33,095 nt of DNA from Deltaproteobacteria bacterium (GTDB lineage Bacteria > Myxococcota > Myxococcia > Myxococcales > 40CM-4-68-19): the NCBI GenBank assembly GCA_005879535.1, contig VBKI01000084.1, positions 36,472-69,566 on the forward strand, given 5' to 3'. A program made the translations under genes and the position numbers. The notes under the pieces are model-generated. The model was given only the letters and a program-made list of their open reading frames with translations, did not search any database and was not told where the DNA came from. Positions 28,887 through 33,095 of this stretch are shown one piece after another; position 1 is the stretch's first letter, and the number at the start of each line of letters is the position of its first letter.

Positions 28887-30610
28887 TGACCGACCATGGG
28901 CACCACGAGCTGCCGTTCTGGCGCAAGTACATCTTCTCCGTCGACCACAAGGTGATCGGCATCCAGTACGCCGTCACCGCCCTGGTCTTCCTCTTCTTTG
29001 GCTTCAGCCTGATGATGCTGATGCGCTGGCAGCTCGCGTATCCCGGGCAGCCGCTGCCGGTCTTCGGCAAGCTGCTCGGCGAGACGGCGATGCCCGGCGG
29101 CGTGATGGCGCCGGAGTTCTACAACCAGCTCGGCGCCATGCACGGCACCATCATGGTCTTCCTCGGGGTCGTGCCGTTGGCGGTCGGCGGCTTCGGCAAC
29201 TTCGTGGTGCCGCTGCAGATCGGCGCCCCGGACATGGCGTTCCCGCGGCTGAACATGGTGAGCTACTGGGTGTTCCTCCCCGGCTGCATCCTCATGCTCT
29301 GCTCGTTCCTCATGCCCGGGGGCGCGGCGCAGTCGGGCTGGACGAGCTACCCGCCGCTCTCGGACATCGCCCCCTCCGGACAGACGGTGTGGTGCCTGGC
29401 GATGGTGCTGATCATCACCAGCTCGCTGCTCGGCTCGATCAACTTCATCGTCACCATCGTACAGCTGCGCGCGAAGGGCCTCAGCTTCTGGCGGCTGCCG
29501 TTCTTCGTCCATGCGCAGCTGGTGACCGCGTTCCTGCTCCTGCTCGCCTTCCCTCCGCTGGAGGCCGCGACCGTCATGCAGATCATGGACCGCGTCGCCG
29601 GCACCTCCTTCTTCTTGCCTTCGGGCCTCGTGGTCTCCGGCGAGCAGCTCAAGGTGGCCGGGGGCGGGAGTCCGTTGCTCTGGCAGCACCTCTTCTGGTT
29701 CCTCGCCCACCCCGAAGTCTACGTCCTGATCCTTCCGGGGATGGGCATCGTCGCCGAGGTGATCGCCAACAACACGCGCAAGCCGCTCTGGGGCTATCGC
29801 CTGCTGGTGTACTCGGTGATCTTCATCGGGTTCATGAGCTTCGTGGTCTGGGCGCATCACATGTTCATGACCGGCATGGGAACCACCATGTCCACGTTCT
29901 TCCAGACCACCACGATGATCATCTCCATCCCGAGCGTGGTCATCCTCACCTGCTTCATCATGTCGCTCTACGGCGGGAACATCCGCTTCACCACCCCGAT
30001 GCTGTTCGCCACGGCGTTCCTGCCGATGTTCGCCATCGGCGGTCTCACCGGCCTGCCGTTGGGCCTGACGGCGGCCGACATCTACCTGCACGACACGTTC
30101 TACGTCATCGGCCACTTCCACTACGTGGTCGCGCCGGGGACGCTTTTCGCGCTCTTCGCCGGCGTCTACTACTGGTACCCGAAGGCGACCGGCCGGCAAC
30201 TGAGCGACAAGCTCGGCAAGGTCCATTTCTGGCTCAGCTTCGTCGCCATCAACCTCGTCTTCATGCCGATGTTCTTCCAGGGGATGGCCGGGCTGTCGCG
30301 CAGGCTCTACGACCCGACGGTCTATGCGCACGGGCGCGGCGTCCAGGCGCTGAACGTCCTGATTTCCTGGGGCGCGTGGGGGCTCGCCATCGCGCAGCTC
30401 CCCTTCATCATCAACTTCGTCATGAGCCTGAGGGCGGGCGCACGCGTCGCCGAGAACCCCTGGCACTCCACCACCCTGGAGTGGGCGGCGCCGTCGCCTC
30501 CGGGACACGGCAACTTCCTCACCGAGCCGGTGGTGTACCGCGAGCCGTACGAGTACAGCGTGCCGGGGAAGACCAAGGACTACTCGCCCCAGTTCCAGGC
30601 GGAGGGCTGA
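28886..30610 (+). CDS. coxA: Cytochrome c oxidase subunit I
   Basis: This 574-residue, twelve-helix catalytic subunit reduces oxygen at heme a3-CuB. His86 in MHGTIM and His412 are the low-spin heme a ligands. His275 in HPEVY, with its cross-linked Tyr279, and His324-His325 in WAHHMF bind CuB. His410 in GHFHYV binds heme a3. Glu277 in HPEVY marks the D-channel (A1-type) oxidases. The ATG overlaps the subunit II stop. A GGAGGG near its end serves as the Shine-Dalgarno sequence for subunit III one base later. The tail after residue 520 is Pro-rich and cytosolic. Confidence 0.97.
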   Translation: MTDHGHHELPFWRKYIFSVDHKVIGIQYAVTALVFLFFGFSLMMLMRWQLAYPGQPLPVFGKLLGETAMPGGVMAPEFYNQLGAMHGTIMVFLGVVPLAVGGFGNFVVPLQIGAPDMAFPRLNMVSYWVFLPGCILMLCSFLMPGGAAQSGWTSYPPLSDIAPSGQTVWCLAMVLIITSSLLGSINFIVTIVQLRAKGLSFWRLPFFVHAQLVTAFLLLLAFPPLEAATVMQIMDRVAGTSFFLPSGLVVSGEQLKVAGGGSPLLWQHLFWFLAHPEVYVLILPGMGIVAEVIANNTRKPLWGYRLLVYSVIFIGFMSFVVWAHHMFMTGMGTTMSTFFQTTTMIISIPSVVILTCFIMSLYGGNIRFTTPMLFATAFLPMFAIGGLTGLPLGLTAADIYLHDTFYVIGHFHYVVAPGTLFALFAGVYYWYPKATGRQLSDKLGKVHFWLSFVAINLVFMPMFFQGMAGLSRRLYDPTVYAHGRGVQALNVLISWGAWGLAIAQLPFIINFVMSLRAGARVAENPWHSTTLEWAAPSPPGHGNFLTEPVVYREPYEYSVPGKTKDYSPQFQAEG

Positions 30611-30611
30611 G

Positions 30612-31223
30612 ATGAGCGAGACCGTCATCCCCTACATGGTGAAGCCGCACCCCGTGACGGGGCTCCCGAACGGGAAGCTCGGCATCTGGCTCTTCCTCGC
30701 CAGCGAGGTGATGCTCTTCGGCGCGCTCTTCTCCAGCTACGTGCTGATCCGCATCGGAGCGCCGCACTGGCCACCGGAGGGCGGGCTCTCCAGCGAGATC
30801 CTCAACGTCCCGCTGGGCACCTTCAACACTGCGGTGCTGATCACCAGCTCCATCACCATGGTGCTCGCCTGGGCCTCCTGCAAGATGGGAAGCTTGCCGC
30901 GGTTCAAGATGTGGATGAGCGCGACCGTCTTCCTCGCGCTCGTCTTCCTGGTGGTGAAGTACTTCGAGTACTCCGACAAGTTCCACCACGACCACTTCCC
31001 CTCGCACGACAACTTCTTCGCCGTCTACTTCCTGCTCACCGGGCTGCACGGCTTGCACATCGTCGGGGGAATCGTCGTCAACACGTTCCTGCTCACGGCG
31101 GGCAGCAGGATGTGGCAGACCGACCCCGAGCACTTCACCAACCGCGTCGAGAACGCCGGGCTCTACTGGCACTTCGTCGACCTGGTGTGGATCTTCCTCT
31201 TCCCCTCTCTCTACCTTCTCTGA
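30612..31223 (+). CDS. coxC: Cytochrome c oxidase subunit III
   Basis: The predicted 203 residues form about five membrane helices, the short bacterial form of subunit III. Visible family segments are GIWLFLASEVMLFGALFSSY, a conserved Glu in VVKYFEY, LLTGLHGLHIVGG and the closing YWHFVDLVWIFLFPSLYLL. It stabilises the catalytic subunit and guides proton uptake. It starts one base after the subunit I stop and ends 7 bp before the subunit IV ATG. Confidence 0.95.
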   Translation: MSETVIPYMVKPHPVTGLPNGKLGIWLFLASEVMLFGALFSSYVLIRIGAPHWPPEGGLSSEILNVPLGTFNTAVLITSSITMVLAWASCKMGSLPRFKMWMSATVFLALVFLVVKYFEYSDKFHHDHFPSHDNFFAVYFLLTGLHGLHIVGGIVVNTFLLTAGSRMWQTDPEHFTNRVENAGLYWHFVDLVWIFLFPSLYLL

Positions 31224-31230
31224 GGTGCGC

Positions 31231-31545
31231 ATGGACGCCGCAGGGCACGAAGACGTCAGCAGGCACATGGGGAAGTACTACGTGGTGTTCGTCGCGCTGC
31301 TCTGCCTGACGGCGGTGACGGTGGGCGTGAGCTATCTGCACCTGACGCGGCCGCTCGCCATCACCGTGGCGCTGATCATTGCCGCCGTGAAGGCGGGAAT
31401 GGTTGCCGCCGTCTTCATGCACCTGATCTCGGAGAAGAAGGTGATCTACGCAGTGCTGATCCTGACGGCGCTCTTCTTCGCGCTGCTGCTGGCGTTGCCC
31501 AACCTCACCACCTTCGAACACCACAGCGGGATGCCGGGGACCTGA
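31231..31545 (+). CDS. Cytochrome c oxidase subunit IV (prokaryotic type)
   Basis: The 104 residues have three membrane helices (about 15-35, 42-64, 72-90) with a family-like VKAGMVAAVFMHLISEKK segment seen in CyoD/CtaF-type subunits. ATG 31231 follows GAGGTG; a GTG two codons upstream (31225) is possible. It lies just behind subunit III in the operon, matching the usual II-I-III-IV order. It probably assists assembly. The next gene's GTG follows its TGA directly. Confidence 0.85.
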   Translation: MDAAGHEDVSRHMGKYYVVFVALLCLTAVTVGVSYLHLTRPLAITVALIIAAVKAGMVAAVFMHLISEKKVIYAVLILTALFFALLLALPNLTTFEHHSGMPGT

Positions 31546-31752
31546 GTGTCGCTCAAGGCCTTCCATGTCTTCTTCGTGATCGTCTCCACCCTCTGCGCAC
31601 TGGGGTTCGGCGCCTGGGCGATCGGCGACTACCTGAGGACGGGAAGCTCGGGGGCGCTGACCCTCGGCGTGCTCGGGTTCGCTGCGGCGGCGGCGCTGGT
31701 CTGGTACGGGCTGTGGTTCCTGCGCAAGCTGAAGAACGTGAGCTACCTGTGA
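31546..31752 (+). CDS. Small two-helix membrane protein in the oxidase operon
   Basis: The 68 residues have two hydrophobic helices (about 6-27 and 38-58) and a basic end FLRKLKNVSYL. The GTG start directly abuts the TGA of subunit IV, so translation is likely coupled. It has no metal or heme motif and I do not recognise a family. Position suggests a role in oxidase assembly or stability. Confidence 0.68.
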   Translation: MSLKAFHVFFVIVSTLCALGFGAWAIGDYLRTGSSGALTLGVLGFAAAAALVWYGLWFLRKLKNVSYL

Positions 31753-31940
31753 TCGCGCTCCTCGTCGCCTGTCCGATCTGCTTCGGCGCCGCCGACTCCG
31801 ATCAGGTGCGCGCGGCGAAGGTCGGCGTGCTGGTCCTGCTCGCCTTCATCGTCCCGCTGCTGGTCGCCATCGCGTTCATCGCCCGTTCGTGGGCGCGGCG
31901 GGCCCGGGCGCTGTCTTCTCGGCAGTCACGAGTTTCGTGA
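31749..31940 (+). CDS. Small membrane protein with a CPICFG motif
   Basis: The 63 residues begin VIALLVACPICFGAADSD, where CPxC could bind a metal or be a lipid- or disulfide-type site. One hydrophobic helix (about 24-46) and a short basic tail follow. The GTG at 31749 overlaps the TGA of the preceding gene (GTGA). The last 65 bp overlap the convergent methyltransferase gene. Similar CPxCFG-plus-helix proteins accompany oxidase genes in some bacteria as far as I recall, but I have no function to give. Confidence 0.65.
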   Translation: MIALLVACPICFGAADSDQVRAAKVGVLVLLAFIVPLLVAIAFIARSWARRARALSSRQSRVS

Positions 31941-32955
31941 GGAAGGCGAGCCGGGAGCTGGTGACGCGCAGGCCGGCCTGCGAGACGCGCGCGCCCAGGT
32001 CGTCCTTGACGTAGCTCGTGTAGTACGGCTCGTGGAACCGGGCGGGGAAGGCGAGGATCTCGCGCTCCAGCTCCGGCGCGTCGGCGAGCTGGATGCTGTC
32101 CGCAACCACCACCAAACCCCCGGGACGGACCACCCGCGCCATTTCCGTCAGCACGCGCGAGCGCACCTCCGGGGGAAGCTCGTGCAACAGGTATGCGCTG
32201 GTCGCCGCATCGAACGAACCGTCGAGGAAGGGCAGCTTCTCGGCATTGTCGCAGACCAGCGAGACGTCGAGGTCGCGCGGCAGCACTTCGCGCGCCCGGG
32301 CGATGTAATGAGGGGAGAGGTCGACGCCGAAGAGCTTCGCCTCGTCGGGCAACGCGGCGCCCAGCATCCCCAGCAGATGTCCGGTGCCGCAGCCGACGTC
32401 GAGGACGCGCAGCGGGTCCGCGGCGGAAGCGTTCCGGGCCCGGGCGCCGCGGACGACGGGAGGCACCATCCGCCGGCGCATGGCGTCGGCGGTGCCGCCG
32501 AAGAGCAGCTCTACTTGCAGGTCGTAGAGGGCGGCGCTCGTGTGCCCGAGGTACCCGTCGGTCTGGTAGTGGAAGTTGCGGGCGTAGTACCCGGGATATC
32601 GGTCGGGAGCAGCGTTCTCCGGCAGCTCGCGGAAGTCACCGCGACCCATGCGGGCCCGGGTGCGGGGCAGATCGGCGAGCAGACGCGGCACCGCCTGCGC
32701 GTATTCGCGCCACGGGATCGTGTCGATCAGCGATCTCGGGTAATAGCCTGCCTCCGCGTCGCGGAAGTCCTCGTCGAATAGCTCCTCCAACCGCCGCCGC
32801 AGCGACCCGGCCGCCTCCGGCGAGGAGCGGTCCTCCCAGCGGAGCAGGGCGCGCGAATAGGCGAGATAGGCGAGGCGGACGGCGCCGGCGCGCGCGACGC
32901 GGGTGCGAACGTACATCCGGCGCGAGAGCTCACGGCGAAGGGCGGCGACGGCCAT
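31876..32955 (-). CDS. Class I SAM-dependent methyltransferase with N-terminal extension
   Basis: The predicted 359 residues have a helical N-terminal part (about 1-175) of unknown role. A standard methyltransferase domain follows: VLDVGCGTGHLLG (motif I), FGVDLSPHYI, VCDNAEKLPFLDGSFD and MARVVRPGGLVVVAD, the layout of UbiE/COQ5-like enzymes. The substrate is not shown by the sequence. ATG 32955 has AAGGA about 8 bases upstream and is preferred over a longer frame. The 3' end overlaps the CPICFG gene by 65 bp. It diverges from the Sir2-like gene at 33005 across 49 bp. Confidence 0.85.
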   Translation of the reverse strand: MAVAALRRELSRRMYVRTRVARAGAVRLAYLAYSRALLRWEDRSSPEAAGSLRRRLEELFDEDFRDAEAGYYPRSLIDTIPWREYAQAVPRLLADLPRTRARMGRGDFRELPENAAPDRYPGYYARNFHYQTDGYLGHTSAALYDLQVELLFGGTADAMRRRMVPPVVRGARARNASAADPLRVLDVGCGTGHLLGMLGAALPDEAKLFGVDLSPHYIARAREVLPRDLDVSLVCDNAEKLPFLDGSFDAATSAYLLHELPPEVRSRVLTEMARVVRPGGLVVVADSIQLADAPELEREILAFPARFHEPYYTSYVKDDLGARVSQAGLRVTSSRLAFLTKLVTAEKTAPGPAAPTNGR

Positions 32956-33004
32956 GCCGAAGATCCTTGCCTGTGGACGCCCGTCGCGCAACTCTGTCGC
33001 GCGG

Positions 33005-33095
33005 ATGGTGCCGCTGCCGAAAGTCGCGCGAGGCGAGGAGTTCGCGGCGCTTGCCGTGGGACCGAACGACCGGGTCTTCGTCCTGACCGGCGCGG
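33005..33095 (+). CDS. N-terminal fragment of a probable Sir2-type NAD-dependent deacetylase (truncated by window)
   Basis: The frame from ATG 33005 gives MVPLPKVARGEEFAALAVGP and then NDRVFVLTGAG before the window ends. VFVLTGAG is the start of the NAD-binding GAGxSxxSGIPxFR motif of sirtuins, and its position near residue 24-31 fits a CobB/Sir2 protein. Only this half-motif is visible, so other Rossmann enzymes are possible. It diverges from the methyltransferase gene at 32955. Confidence 0.5.
   Translation, partial: MVPLPKVARGEEFAALAVGPNDRVFVLTGA

Overview
This GC-rich window (no count was run, but third codon positions are almost always G or C and GTG starts are frequent) looks like chromosomal DNA of a Myxococcota or deltaproteobacterial bacterium. 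That is an inference from gene content: a cobalamin-dependent ribonucleotide reductase, a b6-type cytochrome b split over two genes beside a giant octaheme cytochrome c, tandem class III cyclases, and many GTGA/ATGA gene overlaps. No insertion sequence, phage gene or CRISPR array was seen.

Layout. 1-163 is the 3' end of an unknown gene. 226-525 (minus) is a SWIB-domain protein. 654-4197 (minus) is a tight five-gene unit: an unknown protein, a DnaC-like AAA+ ATPase with a zinc-finger N-terminus, a degenerate receiver domain, a DUF721/DciA-like protein and an RsmC/RlmG-like methyltransferase. A sensor histidine kinase (4430-5767, plus) diverges from it. 5745-5993 is a small unknown protein. 6171-9494 (minus) is nrdJ, preceded by two NrdR-box-like sites whose centres are 32 bp apart. 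9784-10764 (plus) encodes an acidic protein with a Gly/Arg-rich tail. 10771-13219 (minus) is a coupled trio: Gfo/Idh/MocA oxidoreductase, SDR and ETHE1-like metallohydrolase. 13290-15358 (minus) holds two coupled class III cyclase genes. 15412-17041 (minus) is tRNA-Ala(CGC) followed after 9 nt by prfC. Then come a membrane-anchored, probably inactive endonuclease-fold protein and a secreted collagen-like protein.

19398-31940 (plus) is a respiratory module: Rieske protein, b6-type cytochrome b, subunit IV-like protein, octaheme cytochrome c, a predicted periplasmic copper protein, heme A and heme O synthases, and an aa3-type oxidase (subunits II, I, III, IV) with three small membrane proteins. 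Together these should move electrons from quinol through the b/c complex to a soluble carrier and then to oxygen, with heme A made from the same cluster. The window ends with a methyltransferase (minus) and the first codons of a probable Sir2 deacetylase (plus).

The most unusual item is the cyclase pair. The upstream protein has lost both metal-binding aspartates but keeps the Lys/Asp and Asn/Arg positions. The downstream protein keeps the aspartates but has lost Asn and Arg. This is the division of labour of the C1 and C2 halves of animal membrane adenylyl cyclases, here as two bacterial membrane proteins. Also notable are DciA-like and DnaC-like helicase-loader families in one operon, a b6-type cytochrome b with the heme c-n cysteine next to an octaheme cytochrome, and an mRNA start 9 nt from a tRNA end.
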